A stretch of 64,000 nt of DNA from Desulfovibrionaceae bacterium (GTDB lineage Bacteria; Desulfobacterota; Desulfovibrionia; Desulfovibrionales; Desulfovibrionaceae). The notes beneath the pieces were generated by a model, which saw only the letters and a program-made list of their open reading frames with translations, did not search any database and was not told where the DNA came from. Location: assembly GCA_016932995.1 (NCBI GenBank), contig JAFGBU010000017.1, positions 1 through 64,000 of the forward strand. The letters are read 5' to 3'. Below are positions 44,195 through 56,151 of the stretch, piece by piece. Made by a program: the position numbers and the translations under genes. Each line of letters opens with the position of its first letter. Position 1 is the stretch's first letter.

Positions 44195-45367
44195 CTAGAC
44201 CTTGCAGGCCGTCTTGAGGTCGTCCGCGGCGTCGGTCTTTTCCCAGGTGAACTCGGGCCGCTCGCGGCCGAAGTGGCCGTAGCAGGCGGCCTTTTTGTAT
44301 ATCGGCCGCTTGAGGTCCAGGCGCCTGATGATGTGGTAGGGCCGCATGTCAAAGACCTCGAGCACGGCCTTGGTCAGGACGTCGTCCGGGACCTGGCCCG
44401 TGCCGTAGGAGGTGGCCAGGACCGAGACCGGCTCGGCCACGCCGATGGCGTAGGCGACCTGGACCTCGGCCTGCCTGGCCAGGCCGGCGGCCACGATGTT
44501 CTTGGCTATGTACCGGGCCATGTACGCGCCGGAGCGGTCGACCTTGGACGGGTCCTTGCCCGAGAACGCGCCCCCGCCGTGGTTTCCGGCCCCGCCGTAG
44601 GTGTCCTGGATGATCTTCCGGCCGGTCAGGCCGCAGTCGCCCATGGGCCCGCCGATCACGAACCGGCCGGTGGTGTTGATGTATATCTTGGTCTTTTTCC
44701 TGTCCACGTACTCGGGCGGCAGGGTCTCGAAGATGACCTCCTTCTTGATCGCGTCGCACAGGTCCTGGTAGGAGATGTCCTCGTCGTGCTGGGCCGCGAT
44801 GACCACGTGGCCGATCTTCTTGGGCTTGCCGTCCACGTACTCGAAGGTCACCTCGGTCTTGCCGTCGGGCCGCAGGAAGGGCAGGATTCCGTTCTTGCGC
44901 ACGTAGGCCAGCCTGCGGCTGAGCTTGTGGGCCCAGAACACGGGCGCGGGCATGAGGGTGTCGGTCTCGTCGCAGGCGAACCCGAACATCATGCCCTGGT
45001 CCCCGGCGCCCTGGCTCTCCGGGTCCTTGCGGTTCACGCCCTGGGCGATGTCCGAGGACTGCTTGTCGATGGACGAGATCACCGCGCAGGTCTCCCAGTC
45101 AAAGCCCATGTTCGAGCTGTTGTAGCCGATCTCCTTGACCGTCTCGCGCACGATGGCCGGGAAGTCGGCGTAGGCGTCGGTGCTGATCTCGCCGGCGATG
45201 AAGGCCAGGCCGGTGGTGACCAGGGTCTCGCAGGCCACGCGGGCGTTGGGGTCCTGGGCGATGAGCGTGTCCAGCACGGCGTCGGATATCTGGTCCGCGA
45301 CCTTGTCCGGGTGGCCCTCGGTCACTGATTCAGAGGTGAAGAGATATCTGCCTTTGGGTGTGATCAT
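44195..45367 (-). CDS. metK: S-adenosylmethionine synthetase
   Basis: 390 residues. [24 protein letters not shown] start, [19 protein letters not shown] motif, and [23 protein letters not shown] are hallmarks. Makes SAM from Met and ATP. It follows panD by 23 bases with aaggaggaacc before its ATG; no SAM riboswitch is seen. Confidence 0.98.
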   Translation of the reverse strand: MITPKGRYLFTSESVTEGHPDKVADQISDAVLDTLIAQDPNARVACETLVTTGLAFIAGEISTDAYADFPAIVRETVKEIGYNSSNMGFDWETCAVISSIDKQSSDIAQGVNRKDPESQGAGDQGMMFGFACDETDTLMPAPVFWAHKLSRRLAYVRKNGILPFLRPDGKTEVTFEYVDGKPKKIGHVVIAAQHDEDISYQDLCDAIKKEVIFETLPPEYVDRKKTKIYINTTGRFVIGGPMGDCGLTGRKIIQDTYGGAGNHGGGAFSGKDPSKVDRSGAYMARYIAKNIVAAGLARQAEVQVAYAIGVAEPVSVLATSYGTGQVPDDVLTKAVLEVFDMRPYHIIRRLDLKRPIYKKAACYGHFGRERPEFTWEKTDAADDLKTACKV

Positions 45368-45390
45368 CTATGGTTCCTCCTTGGCCTTTT

Positions 45391-45777
45391 TCATTCCCCG
45401 CCCGGCGGTTCCGGAATCTGGTAGTCGATGCATCTGGTCACCGCGTTGTCCTTGTCCACGATGAGCACCCTGGGCCTGAACCCGGCCGCCTCGTCCTGGT
45501 CCAGCCAGACGTAGGTGGCGACGATGACCTTGTCCCCGACGCGGCCCTTGTGGGCCGCGGCGCCGTTCAGGCACATCTCGCCCGGCCCGCCCGGGATGGC
45601 GTAGGTGGCCAGGCGTTCGCCGTTGTCCAGGTTGTAGACCTCGACCCGCTCAAAGGGCAGAATTCCCGCCCGGTCCATGAGCCGCCTGTCGATGGTCAGG
45701 CTGCCCTCGTAGTCCAGGACCGCGCCCGTGACCGTGGCCCGGTGTATCTTGGCGCACAAAAAGCATCTGGTGGACAC
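45391..45777 (-). CDS. panD: Aspartate 1-decarboxylase
   Basis: 128 residues from GTG 45777. Processing site Gly-Ser in LDYEGSLTID gives the pyruvoyl group on Ser25; AKIHRATVTGA, ATYAIPG and NGAAAHKGRVGDKVIVATY complete the family pattern. Supplies beta-alanine to PanC, encoded 5 bases upstream. Confidence 0.97.
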   Translation of the reverse strand: MSTRCFLCAKIHRATVTGAVLDYEGSLTIDRRLMDRAGILPFERVEVYNLDNGERLATYAIPGGPGEMCLNGAAAHKGRVGDKVIVATYVWLDQDEAAGFRPRVLIVDKDNAVTRCIDYQIPEPPGGE

Positions 45778-45782
45778 TGGCC

Positions 45783-46631
45783 TTACACTCCTATGGAGAT
45801 GTTGTCTATAAGCCTTGCCGGTCCGAGGCGCAAGGCCGCGGCCGCCAGGGCCGGACCCCGGATCAGGTCCAGGGGCTCCAGGGTCTCGGGGTCCACGATC
45901 TCCAGGTATTCGATGTCCGCCTCGGCCAGGTTCTCGGCGTAGTACCGCCTAAGGCCGCCAAGCAGAACGGCCGGGTCGGTCTCGCCCCCTGCGGCCCGCA
46001 CGGCGAGATCGACCAGGCCCCGGTGTATGGCCGCGGCCCGCAGCCTCTGCCCGGGCGAGAGATAGGCGTTGCGCGAGCTCATGGCCAGGCCGTCGGGCTC
46101 GCGCACCGTGGGCCGGCCCACGACCTCCACGGGCATGTTCAGGTCCTTGGCCATGCGTCTTATGATCGCCAGCTGTTGCCAGTCCTTTTCCCCGAACACG
46201 GCCAGGCCGGGCAGGGCGAGCATGAACAGCTTGGCCACCACCGTGGCCACGCCCCTGAAGTGGCCGGGCCGGGTGCGGCCGCAGAGCCCTCGGGCCAGGT
46301 CCGGGACCTCGATCCAGGTGCAGTGGCCCGGGGCGTACATCGCCTCCGGGCCCGGGGTGAACAGGATGTCCGCCCCGTGTTCCGCGGCCAGGCGGGCGTC
46401 CCTGTCCAGGTCTCGGGGGTAGGCGGCCAGGTCCTCAGCGGGCCCGAACTGGGTCGGGTTGACGAACAGGCTGACCGCGACCCGGTCCGCGTTCTGGCGG
46501 GCGAAATCCATGAGCGAGAGGTGGCCGTGGTGAAAAAAGCCCATGGTCGGCACCAGGGCGGTCGCAAGCCCCTGCAGACGCCAGCCCAGGCACTGCCTCT
46601 GGAACAGGCAAGGGTCCTTGATGATTTCCAT
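45783..46631 (-). CDS. panC: Pantoate-beta-alanine ligase
   Basis: 282 residues from ATG 46631. Adenylation motifs VPTMGFFHHGHLSL (HxGH), VSLFVNPTQFGP, GHFRGVATVVAKLF, FGEKDWQQLAIIRRM and AMSSRNAYLSP. First gene of panC-panD-metK; divergent from the next gene with 122 bases between. Confidence 0.97.
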   Translation of the reverse strand: MEIIKDPCLFQRQCLGWRLQGLATALVPTMGFFHHGHLSLMDFARQNADRVAVSLFVNPTQFGPAEDLAAYPRDLDRDARLAAEHGADILFTPGPEAMYAPGHCTWIEVPDLARGLCGRTRPGHFRGVATVVAKLFMLALPGLAVFGEKDWQQLAIIRRMAKDLNMPVEVVGRPTVREPDGLAMSSRNAYLSPGQRLRAAAIHRGLVDLAVRAAGGETDPAVLLGGLRRYYAENLAEADIEYLEIVDPETLEPLDLIRGPALAAAALRLGPARLIDNISIGV

Positions 46632-46753
46632 TTTTGGCGACTCGCGCATCGGACAAGTGTCTGCTATGTCATTTGCCGGCCCCTGTCCACTGCAAATCCG
46701 CCCGGCCCGGGGCCTCTTGTGCAAAGGCCGGGGCCAATGTAGTATCGCGGGCC

Positions 46754-49177
46754 ATGAGAGAGCACGAAGACGTCCCGGCCGCGGAGGCCTCGGATCTGAC
46801 CAGGCAGGACCTGATAGATTTCGAGCACACCCTGAAGGACGCGCTGCTGGGCCATGTCCGGTTCTCCTCCTACAGCCTTTTCTTTCCCAAGTCATCGGCC
46901 GGGCCGGACCAGGCCCCGCTTGAGGCCCGCTTTGATCCGGACACCGGCGAGCTGACCCTGCCCCTGGTCCTTTCCGGGAGGCATCTGGCGACCTTTCTGG
47001 CCCGGGGCGCCAGGCTCAAGGCCCCCAGGACGCTCCCCAGATACCTCCAGGCCCTGGCCGCGGCCAGCCTGGAGAAGCTCTGCCTGGCCAAGAAGTGCGT
47101 CACCGACCGGCTGACCGGGCTGCGCACCGGCGAGTCCTTCATCCGCCGCCTGGGCCGGGAGATAGGCGGGGTCCAGGACGCCCTGGCCGCGGGGCAGGGC
47201 CGCAGCGTGGACGCGGAGCTGCCGAGCTTCAACGGCCAGTTCGGGCTGATCCTCATGGACCTGGATCGCTTTCAGAGCATCAACGAGAACTACGGCTACC
47301 TGGTGGGCGACGACATTTTGTCCGAGGTCGGCCGGCTCATAGGCCTGGTCTGCCCCAGGCATGTGTGCGCGGCCAGGCTCGGCAACGACAACTTCGCGGT
47401 CCTGGTCCCGGAGGCCAAGCCCCGGGCCTGCTTCCAGCTGGCCGAGGTCATCCGCGAGGGCGTGGCCAAGCTCAGCTTCGAGGACGAGGTGAGCGGGGAC
47501 AGGATCAGGATCACGGCCAGCCTGGGCTACGTCAACTACCCCCAGGGCCTGTCCGGCCCCCAGCACGGCCGCGAGGCCCGGGAGCAGGCCAGGATGCTCC
47601 TGCGCAAGGCCAAGAAGGCCGTGGCCACGGCCAAGGACCTGGGCCGCAACCTGGTCTTCGCCTATGCGGACATCCTGGCCAAGGGCGGCAAGCTCTTGGA
47701 GGTCCTGCCCATGCAGCGGCTGTGCGTGGGCCTGGGCCGGTCCGTGGGCGCGCAGGAGGGCCAGCGCTACCTGGTCTGGTCCCCCAAGTACCAGCGGGCG
47801 GCCGAGGCGCGCATCACCGAGGACGAGCGCCTGGTGGGCCGCTATCCGACCATGTACAAGGGCGAGATCGTGCTCATCGACGTCCAGGAGGAGATGTCCT
47901 TTGCCGAGCTCTTGAACGAGGCCGATCCGGCCTGGCCCGTGGAGTCCGGCGACCGGCTGACCATGGTCCCGGACCGCGAGGCCTTCCTCGCGGCCGAGGC
48001 CGGACAGGCCCCGGCCGCGAGCCGGGACATGATCACCGGGCTTTACGGCTACCGGGACTTCATCTCCATGTGGTCCGCGCAGCGCCAGGGCCCGGAGCGC
48101 TTCAGCCTGATCCTGTTCCGGCTCCTGGAGCACCCCCGGGAGCGGGCCGGCAACTTCGACCGCTACATGGACGCCCAGGCCCGGCAGGTGGCCGGGCTGG
48201 CCGCCGAGGTCCTGGGGCCAGGGGCAGTGGGCGGCCGCTTCGGCCTGAACGGGCTGATCTATTACCTGCCCGAGCGCGACCCCGAGGAGGTCGGCCGCTT
48301 CACCCGGGAGATCGTCGAGCGCTCGGGCCGGGACCTCAGGATCGGCCTGGCCGCGGGCGCGGCCTCCTACCCCTGCCTGACCTTCGGTCGGGCCGACGTC
48401 CTGGACAACTGCCGCAAGGCCCTGGACCACGCCCTGCTCCTGCCGCCGCCCCAGGCCGCGGCCTTTGACAGCGTGTCCCTGAACATCGCCGCGGACAGGC
48501 GCTACATGGAGGGGGACATCTACGGGGCCCTGGAGGAGTTCAAGCTCGCCCTGCTGGCCGACGCGGACAACGTCCTGGCCCGCAACTCCCTGGGCATATG
48601 CCTGGCCCAACTCGGCCGCCTGGAGCAGGCCCGCCGCCATTTCGAGCAGGTCGTGGAGCTCAGCCCGGACAACGTCATGGCCCTGTACAACCTGGGTTGG
48701 ACCTGCCAGCGCATGGGCGATACGGAACAGGCCAGGCGGGCCTACGAAAGTTGTCTTTCCCGCGACCCGGACCACGTCTTCAGCCTGGTCAGGCTGGGCA
48801 ACCTGGCCGAGAGGGCGGGCGATCCGGACCAGGCCGAGCAACGCTACCTGGAGGCCGCCAGCCTGCCGGGCGGCGAGGCCCTGACCATGCGGCACCTGGC
48901 CCGGCTGGCCGTGGAGGCCGGGGACAAGGAAAAGGCCAGGGAGCACCTGCACTTGGCCCTGAAGGCCAACCACAACGACGCCATGGCCATGCACCTCTTG
49001 GCCCGGCTGTACCTGGACAGCGGCGAGGACCCGCAGATCGCCGAGGTCCTGGCCCGCCAGAGCTCGGCCCTGGCCCCGGACAGGCGCGAGTACTGGGACC
49101 TCCTGGCCCGGGCCCTCAGGGCCCAGGGCAAGGAGGATGAGGCGCTCAGGGCAGAGGCCAGGGCCGTTCCGGCCTAG
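46754..49177 (+). CDS. Degenerate GGDEF plus TPR protein
   Basis: 807 residues. After an N-terminal region (1-120), residues ~130-320 form a GGDEF domain (LTGLRTGESFIRRLGREI, LILMDLDRFQSINENYGYLVGDDIL), but the signature is RLGNDNFAVLV instead of GGDEF, so cyclase activity is doubtful. A second, poorer GGDEF-like domain is at ~440-600 (DMITGLYGYRDFISMW... GGRFGLNGLIYYL). The C-terminus from ~620 has about five TPR units (ALYNLGWTCQRMGDTEQARRAYE). Probably a c-di-GMP or GTP sensing scaffold. Its neighbour is an HD-GYP protein. Start ATG 46754 chosen as the first with continuous sequence; weak ribosome site. Confidence 0.8.
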   Translation: MREHEDVPAAEASDLTRQDLIDFEHTLKDALLGHVRFSSYSLFFPKSSAGPDQAPLEARFDPDTGELTLPLVLSGRHLATFLARGARLKAPRTLPRYLQALAAASLEKLCLAKKCVTDRLTGLRTGESFIRRLGREIGGVQDALAAGQGRSVDAELPSFNGQFGLILMDLDRFQSINENYGYLVGDDILSEVGRLIGLVCPRHVCAARLGNDNFAVLVPEAKPRACFQLAEVIREGVAKLSFEDEVSGDRIRITASLGYVNYPQGLSGPQHGREAREQARMLLRKAKKAVATAKDLGRNLVFAYADILAKGGKLLEVLPMQRLCVGLGRSVGAQEGQRYLVWSPKYQRAAEARITEDERLVGRYPTMYKGEIVLIDVQEEMSFAELLNEADPAWPVESGDRLTMVPDREAFLAAEAGQAPAASRDMITGLYGYRDFISMWSAQRQGPERFSLILFRLLEHPRERAGNFDRYMDAQARQVAGLAAEVLGPGAVGGRFGLNGLIYYLPERDPEEVGRFTREIVERSGRDLRIGLAAGAASYPCLTFGRADVLDNCRKALDHALLLPPPQAAAFDSVSLNIAADRRYMEGDIYGALEEFKLALLADADNVLARNSLGICLAQLGRLEQARRHFEQVVELSPDNVMALYNLGWTCQRMGDTEQARRAYESCLSRDPDHVFSLVRLGNLAERAGDPDQAEQRYLEAASLPGGEALTMRHLARLAVEAGDKEKAREHLHLALKANHNDAMAMHLLARLYLDSGEDPQIAEVLARQSSALAPDRREYWDLLARALRAQGKEDEALRAEARAVPA

Positions 49178-49207
49178 GATCCGGCGTTCGGTCGGGGGGT
49201 GTTTTTC

Positions 49208-50176
49208 ATGGCTGACGAGTACACCGAGTATTTTCCCATCTCCACCCTGACCATCATTCCGGGCACGGTCGGCCAGTTCGACCTGTTTTTCAGGCGCGAG
49301 GGCAAATATCTGCTCTATTGCCCCAAGGGCGAGGGCTTCAACCGCGAGCAGCTGGCCAAGGTCCTGGAGGTCACCGAGTTCTACGTGCCCAACGGGCACA
49401 AGCTGGAGTACGAGTCCTACCTGGCCAAGAACCTGGGCGACCTGCTCCAGAACGAGCGCGTGCCCTTAAAGGAGCGCTCCAAGGTCTTTTACGCCATCTC
49501 CTCCACGGTCATGAAAAAGGCCCTGGAGACCAGGCTGCCCAGGCAGATGAACCCCAAGACCCACCAGGAGCTCCTGAGCGTGGTCCGGGCCAGCCTGATC
49601 TTCATGTCCAAGGAGGAGGCCCTGCGCAGCGTCTCCCAGTTCATCGCCCACACCTACCAGACCTACAGCCACTCCATTAACGTCATGGTCCTGCTCTTGG
49701 CCGTGCTCCAGAACATGCCGGACATGGACAGGCAGCTGCTTTTGGACTGCGGCATGGGCGCGCTTTTGCACGACATCGGCAAGACCGAGGTCCCGGTGGA
49801 GATATTGAACAAGCCGCCCGAGGATTTGAGCGACCAGGAGTGGGAGACGGTCAAGACCCATCCGCCCAAGGGCATGCGCATCTGCTCGTCCCTGGATTTG
49901 TCCAGCGCGGCCATCGGCTGCATCCTGTTCCATCACGAGAAGATGGACGGCAGCGGCTATCCCGGCGGGCTCAAGGGCGAGGAGATACCGCTCGAGGTGC
50001 GCGCCCTGTCCGTGTGCAACGTCTACGACGCCCTGACCACGGACAGGCCCTTTGCCAAGGCCCTGGCTCCGTTCGAGGCCCTGAAGGTCATGAAGGAGGA
50101 AATGCCCGGGGCCTTTGACAACAGGTTCTACAAGCGGCTGGTCTTTGTGCTCAACAACGCCAGGCTGGTCAAATAG
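49208..50176 (+). CDS. HD-GYP domain protein (probable c-di-GMP phosphodiesterase)
   Basis: 322 residues. N-terminal ~130 residues of unknown type (as in DUF3391-like leaders), then HD-GYP ~140-320: HSINVMVLLLAV, ALLHDIGKTEVP (HD), KTHPPKGMRI, and FHHEKMDGSGYPGGLKGEEIP with the GYP triad, ARALSVCNVYDALTTDRPF. Metal and GYP residues are intact, so activity is likely. Start 49208; GTG at 49199 is possible. Paired with the degenerate GGDEF gene. Confidence 0.93.
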   Translation: MADEYTEYFPISTLTIIPGTVGQFDLFFRREGKYLLYCPKGEGFNREQLAKVLEVTEFYVPNGHKLEYESYLAKNLGDLLQNERVPLKERSKVFYAISSTVMKKALETRLPRQMNPKTHQELLSVVRASLIFMSKEEALRSVSQFIAHTYQTYSHSINVMVLLLAVLQNMPDMDRQLLLDCGMGALLHDIGKTEVPVEILNKPPEDLSDQEWETVKTHPPKGMRICSSLDLSSAAIGCILFHHEKMDGSGYPGGLKGEEIPLEVRALSVCNVYDALTTDRPFAKALAPFEALKVMKEEMPGAFDNRFYKRLVFVLNNARLVK

Positions 50177-50180
50177 GGCC

Positions 50181-51830
50181 TCAGGCCCCGGCCGCGGCAA
50201 AGGCCGCGGCGAGCATCTCCCTGGCCTGGTCCTGGATGGCCTTGAGGTGCTCCGGGCCCACAAAGCTCTCCGCGTATATCTTGTAGATGTCCTCGGTGCC
50301 CGACGGCCTGGCCGCGAACCAGCCGTTGTCCGCGGCGACCTTGATCCCGCCGATGGGCTGGCCGTTGCCCGGCGCGTTGGCGAGCACGGCCCGGACCGGC
50401 TCCCCGGCCAGGTCCCGGCAGGCCAGGGACTCGGGCGACAGGGCCCTGAAGGCCGCCCTCTGGGTCGGGCCCGCGGGCACGTCCAGGCGCTGGTAGATTG
50501 GGTCCCCGTACCTTTCGGTCAGCTCGGAGTAGAGCAGGGCCGGGTCCCTGCCCCTGACCGCGGTCATCTCCGCGGCCAGAAGGCCCATGATCAGGCCGTC
50601 CTTGTCCGTGGTCCAGACGGTCCCGTCCTTGCGCAGAAAGGACGCGCCCGCGCTCTCCTCGCAGCCCATGCCCAGGGCCCCGGATATGAGCCCGTCCACG
50701 AACCACTTGAAGCCCACCGGGGTCTCGAAGACCTCGCGTCCCAGGCCCTCGGCCACCCGGTCGAGCATGGAGCTGGTCACCAGGGTCTTGCCCAGGGCCG
50801 GTTTCGGGCCCCAGCCGGGCCTGGTGGAGAACAGGTAGTCCGCGGCCGCGGCCAGGAAGTGGTTGGGGTTCATGAGCCCGGACCGGGTCACGATGCCGTG
50901 GCGGTCGAAGTCCGGGTCGTTGCCGAAGGCGATGTCGAAGTTTTGCTTGTGCCTGATGAGCCCGGCCATGGCGAACGGCGAGGAGCAATCCATGCGGATG
51001 GTCCCGTCGTGGTCCACGGGCATGAACGAAAAGGTCGGGTCCAGGGTCTTGTTGACCACCTCGATGTCCAGGCCGTAGCGCTCGGCTATTGGCTCCCAGA
51101 AGCCCAGGCCCGACCCGCCCAGGGGGTCGGCGCCGATCCTGAGCCCGGACCCGGCCACGGCCTCGAGGTCCAGGATGTCGCCCAGATCCGAGACATAGGG
51201 CCCGACGTAGTCGCGCCAGTGGGTGGTCGGGGCCTTGAGGGCCCGGTCCAGGGGCAGGCGCCGGACCTCGCCGAGCCCCCGGCGGAGCAGCTCGTTGGCC
51301 CGGTCCTGGATCGCCTTGGTGGTCTTGGTGTCGGCCGGTCCGCCGTTTGGCGGGTTGTACTTGAACCCGCCGTCCTCGGGCGGGTTGTGCGACGGGGTCA
51401 CGACCACGCCGTCGGCCATGTTCGAGCCGGCCTTGCGGTTGTGGGTCAGGATGGCGTGGGACACGACCGGGGTCGGGGTGGGGGTGAGACCCTTCTGGAG
51501 CACCAGCTCCACGTGGTTGGCGGCCATGACCTCGCAGGCCGCGGCCAGGGCCGGTTCGGACAGGGCGTGGGTGTCCATGCCCATGAACAGCGGCCCGGTC
51601 ACGCCCATGGCCGCCCGGTGCTCGCAGATGGCCTGGCTGATGGCCAGGACATGGGCCTCGTTGAAGCTCAGCCTCAGGGACGAGCCCCTATGGCCCGAGG
51701 TCCCGAAGGAGACCAGCTGGCCGGGATCCGAGGGGTCGGGACGGCCGGTGTAAAAGGCCGAGACCAGTCTGGGGATGTTGGCCAACAGGCTTCTGGGCGC
51801 CGGTTTTCCGGCCAGGTCGCTTAAGGTCAC
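50181..51830 (-). CDS. pgm: Phosphoglucomutase (alpha-D-glucose phosphate-specific)
   Basis: 549 residues from GTG 51830. Phosphoserine in [41 protein letters not shown]; metal loop [20 protein letters not shown]; sugar-phosphate loop [12 protein letters not shown]. Interconverts glucose 1- and 6-phosphate. Convergent with the HD-GYP gene, 4 bases apart. Confidence 0.97.
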   Translation of the reverse strand: MTLSDLAGKPAPRSLLANIPRLVSAFYTGRPDPSDPGQLVSFGTSGHRGSSLRLSFNEAHVLAISQAICEHRAAMGVTGPLFMGMDTHALSEPALAAACEVMAANHVELVLQKGLTPTPTPVVSHAILTHNRKAGSNMADGVVVTPSHNPPEDGGFKYNPPNGGPADTKTTKAIQDRANELLRRGLGEVRRLPLDRALKAPTTHWRDYVGPYVSDLGDILDLEAVAGSGLRIGADPLGGSGLGFWEPIAERYGLDIEVVNKTLDPTFSFMPVDHDGTIRMDCSSPFAMAGLIRHKQNFDIAFGNDPDFDRHGIVTRSGLMNPNHFLAAAADYLFSTRPGWGPKPALGKTLVTSSMLDRVAEGLGREVFETPVGFKWFVDGLISGALGMGCEESAGASFLRKDGTVWTTDKDGLIMGLLAAEMTAVRGRDPALLYSELTERYGDPIYQRLDVPAGPTQRAAFRALSPESLACRDLAGEPVRAVLANAPGNGQPIGGIKVAADNGWFAARPSGTEDIYKIYAESFVGPEHLKAIQDQAREMLAAAFAAAGA

Positions 51831-51840
51831 GGCGCGGCCC

Positions 51841-52356
51841 TCAGTCCAGGTGCTTGAACATGACCCTCTTCAGCGGGCCGTCTTTGGTGTTGTGGGCCTT
51901 GGCTATGCGCTCGTTGACGTCCCTGAGCTTGCCCAGGGCGTACTCGGCCAGGACGCGGTAGACCTTGGCCTGGGCCGAGACCCGTTCGCTTTCCTCCAGG
52001 CGGTCCATGAACGAGGCGTCCACGGCCAGGCACAGGGTCTCGGCCAGGGCCTCGATGCTCGCCGAGCGGGGCGAGCCGTCGATGATCCCCATCTCTCCGA
52101 ACACGTCGCCGTGGTTCTTGAGCCTGCATATCTCCACCCCGCCGTAGCTGACCCTGACCCGGCCCTTGATCAGGAAATATATCCAGTGGTCGTACTCGCC
52201 CTCGCGGATGATGGTCTCGCCGGGCCCGTACTTGCGTATCCTGGTCAGCCTGACGGCCTCGGCGAGCTGGACCGGGTCGAGCACGGCGAAGACCTGCAGG
52301 CCCCTCAGCCGCTCGATGTTCTCGGGTCTTGAGGGGTCGACGAGCTGTTCGATCAT
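51841..52356 (-). CDS. Cyclic nucleotide-binding domain protein
   Basis: 171 residues, one cNMP-binding beta-roll (~25-140): [45 protein letters not shown] contains the phosphate-binding cassette with E and R-S. No helix-turn-helix; the C-terminal ~40 residues are helical. A single-domain effector; may regulate pgm, 10 bases downstream. Upstream 52357-52609 has only a hairpin (52400-52419) and no gene. Confidence 0.88.
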   Translation of the reverse strand: MIEQLVDPSRPENIERLRGLQVFAVLDPVQLAEAVRLTRIRKYGPGETIIREGEYDHWIYFLIKGRVRVSYGGVEICRLKNHGDVFGEMGIIDGSPRSASIEALAETLCLAVDASFMDRLEESERVSAQAKVYRVLAEYALGKLRDVNERIAKAHNTKDGPLKRVMFKHLD

Positions 52357-52609
52357 TGGGCCTTCCTCGGGCGGCGCGGGCCTGGGCCGCGGTTTGTCGC
52401 CCCGGCCCGGTTGCCGGGGCCGGGGGCGTGTTCAAGTTATGACCCAAAACCCGGTCCGGGGCAAGGTTCCGGGAGCCGGGCGCGGGTTGCGGCCAAGGCC
52501 TGTGTCCGGCGGAAGTTGGACCCTGGCCGGTGAACGGTCCGGCCTTGGGGCCCGCGCCGCGCCCTGGCCTCCGGCCGCGGGCTCTGTTAAGCTGGTTGCG
52601 GGAGGTTCG

Positions 52610-53362
52610 ATGTCCGCAGTCTCGCGGCTGGTCTTTTCGGACGATCTGGCGGCCTTGGTCAGGCGGCGGGCCGCTGCCGGCGGGGTGGACTACCCGGTGC
52701 GGCGCAGGGCCTCGATCAAGGACGTGGTGGAGTCTTTGGGCGTCCCGCACACCGAGGTCTACTCTATCGAGGCCCACGGCCGGGCCAGGGATTTTGCCTG
52801 GCTCCTGGAGCCGGGTTGCCGGGTCCTGATCCGGGGGGCCGAGCCGCCCGTGGACGTGACCAGGCCCAGCCTGCTCAGGCCGCGGCCCCTGGCCGGGATC
52901 AGGTTCGTGGTCGACGAGAACGTGGCCCGCCTGGCCCCGCTCTTGAGGCTGGTCGGCCTGGACGCGGAGTATGACCGGGCCTGGCGCGACGAGCGCATAG
53001 CCGGCCGGGCCCTGGAGGCGGGCCGCGTGGTTTTGAGCCGGGACCGGGCCCTGCTCAAGCGCTCGGCCGTGGTCTACGGCAGGCTGGTGCGTTCGGCCAG
53101 GCCCTGGGACCAGCTGGTCGAGGTCCTGGGGCTTTTCGGCCTGCTTCGACCCCCGGGCCTGCTCGGCCGCTGCCTGCGCTGCAACCTGGAGCTTGCGCGC
53201 GTGGACAAGTCCGAGGTCATGGACCGCCTGGAGCCCAAGACCAAAAAGTACTATGATCAATTTTACATCTGCCCGGGTTGCGGCCGCGTCTACTGGCGCG
53301 GCTCGCACTGCGAGCGGATGCTGGCCAGGCTGAAGCGGGCCGGCGTCCGGGTCGGGCCCTGA
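52610..53362 (+). CDS. Mut7-C RNase domain protein with ubiquitin-like N-terminus
   Basis: 250 residues from ATG 52610 (gcgggaggttcg). N-terminal ~85 residues resemble the Mut7-C ubiquitin-like domain (RRRASIKDVVESLGVPHTEVYSIE). From ~98 a PIN-like Mut7-C domain: RFVVDENVARLAPLLRLVGLDAEYD, VVLSRDRALLKR; the acidic residues are kept. Zinc ribbon CLRCN ... CPGCGRVYWRGSHC. Probable nuclease of unknown target. Confidence 0.9.
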   Translation: MSAVSRLVFSDDLAALVRRRAAAGGVDYPVRRRASIKDVVESLGVPHTEVYSIEAHGRARDFAWLLEPGCRVLIRGAEPPVDVTRPSLLRPRPLAGIRFVVDENVARLAPLLRLVGLDAEYDRAWRDERIAGRALEAGRVVLSRDRALLKRSAVVYGRLVRSARPWDQLVEVLGLFGLLRPPGLLGRCLRCNLELARVDKSEVMDRLEPKTKKYYDQFYICPGCGRVYWRGSHCERMLARLKRAGVRVGP

Positions 53363-53396
53363 TCCGGGAATTGATCCGGGAATTGATCCGGCCCCG
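53361..53396. repeat. Short tandem repeat gatccgggaatt
   Basis: Two exact 12-bp units and a partial third, beginning at the stop of the Mut7-C gene. No further meaning seen. Confidence 0.8.
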
Positions 53397-53455
53397 GGTC
53401 TTGTAAATCCGGGCCTATTGCTATAATAAATCCGGCAAATCCGGACTCGTGGACA

Positions 53456-54388
53456 ATGGAAGCGACAGGCAAGAGCATCAAGGAGCACATCGCCAGGGCC
53501 AAGGCGTCCATTCAGCGCAAGGACTACCTCAAGGCGCTGAAGTCCCTGTGCACGGCCCTGGAGCTGCTGGTCCAGAGCAACGTCTTCGGCCGGGAGAAGT
53601 TCGAGATCGGCATCCTCTTGAGCGAGGTCCTGCGCGATCTGATGGGCGTTCCGGCCATATCGAGGCTGTTTTCCAAGCCCCTTGCCTATGAAAAGGGCAA
53701 GGAGAAGGCCCTGTACCGGACCTTGAGGAGGCTTCACGACAAGATGAAGCAGGCCATCGAGGACGCCCTTCTCCAGCGCAAGCGCAATGAGTACGGCCAG
53801 CTCGACGAGATGATCATCGCCGGCCAGGAGTATCTGGCCAAGAAGGAGCCCCTCGAGGCCAGGAAGTTGTTCCGCAAGGCCGCGGAGCAGTTTCCCGACG
53901 TGCCCGGGCTGCTTTCCGACCTCGGCGGCCGGCTGACCAGGGCCGGGCTGTTCCAGGAGGCCCTGGAGTATCTCAAGCGGGCCCTGGAGGCCGACGTCCT
54001 GGATTCCCGGGCCTATTCCTACATGGTCATGTGCTATGAGGGCCTGGGGGACATGCCCAAGGCCGAGGAGGTCATCCGCAGCGTGCTCAAGCGCTTCGGG
54101 GCCAACGAGGTCCTGAGCCTGCGGCTGGCCAAGATCGCCCTGGACCGCAGGAACTGGAGCGAGGCCTATGAGCAGGCCGAGGCCGTGCTGGCCTCAAGTC
54201 CCATGAACACCGAGGCCAGGCGCATCCTCCGGGCGGCCAAGGCCAAGGTCTTCCGCCCGCCGAGCCGTCCGGCGTCCGCGCCCGCGCCCGCGCCCGCGCC
54301 CGCCGCACCTGCCGCTCCCGCGTCCGGGGAGGAGGGCGGAGAGGCCCCCAAGACCGCCTCGGGCAAGCCCATAAAGCTGGATTTCTAG
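53456..54388 (+). CDS. TPR protein with Ala/Pro-rich tail
   Basis: 310 residues. N-terminal helices 1-110, then three to four TPR units (~115-245: EYLAKKEPLEARKLFRKAAEQFPD, LFQEALEYLKRALEADV). Tail 258-300 is (AP)n, flexible. No signal peptide. Role unknown; scaffold-type. Ends before a bidirectional terminator shared with groEL. Confidence 0.8.
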   Translation: MEATGKSIKEHIARAKASIQRKDYLKALKSLCTALELLVQSNVFGREKFEIGILLSEVLRDLMGVPAISRLFSKPLAYEKGKEKALYRTLRRLHDKMKQAIEDALLQRKRNEYGQLDEMIIAGQEYLAKKEPLEARKLFRKAAEQFPDVPGLLSDLGGRLTRAGLFQEALEYLKRALEADVLDSRAYSYMVMCYEGLGDMPKAEEVIRSVLKRFGANEVLSLRLAKIALDRRNWSEAYEQAEAVLASSPMNTEARRILRAAKAKVFRPPSRPASAPAPAPAPAAPAAPASGEEGGEAPKTASGKPIKLDF

Positions 54389-54408
54389 GCCCGCGGCTCG
54401 CGGGCGTG

Positions 54409-54442
54409 AAAAAAGGCCGGGGCGTTTCGCCCCGGCCTTTTC
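54409..54442. terminator. Bidirectional terminator between TPR gene and groEL
   Basis: Stem aaaaggccggggcg / cgccccggcctttt with ttt loop, A-run before and T-run after; serves both directions. Confidence 0.9.
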
Positions 54443-54465
54443 TTGGCTTTTGTGGACGGGCCGGC

Positions 54466-56151
<1,686 letters not shown>

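Noticed and set aside
44195-45390. SAM riboswitch before metK
   Set aside because: Only 23 bases separate panD and metK, too short for a riboswitch.
46700-46754. Promoter TTGTGC-N17-TAGTAT for the GGDEF/TPR gene
   Set aside because: The -10 would end only 8 bases before the ATG, implying a leaderless message without other support.
52400-52419. Terminator upstream of the Mut7-C gene
   Set aside because: ccccggc/gccgggg hairpin lacks a T-run and lies between divergent genes.
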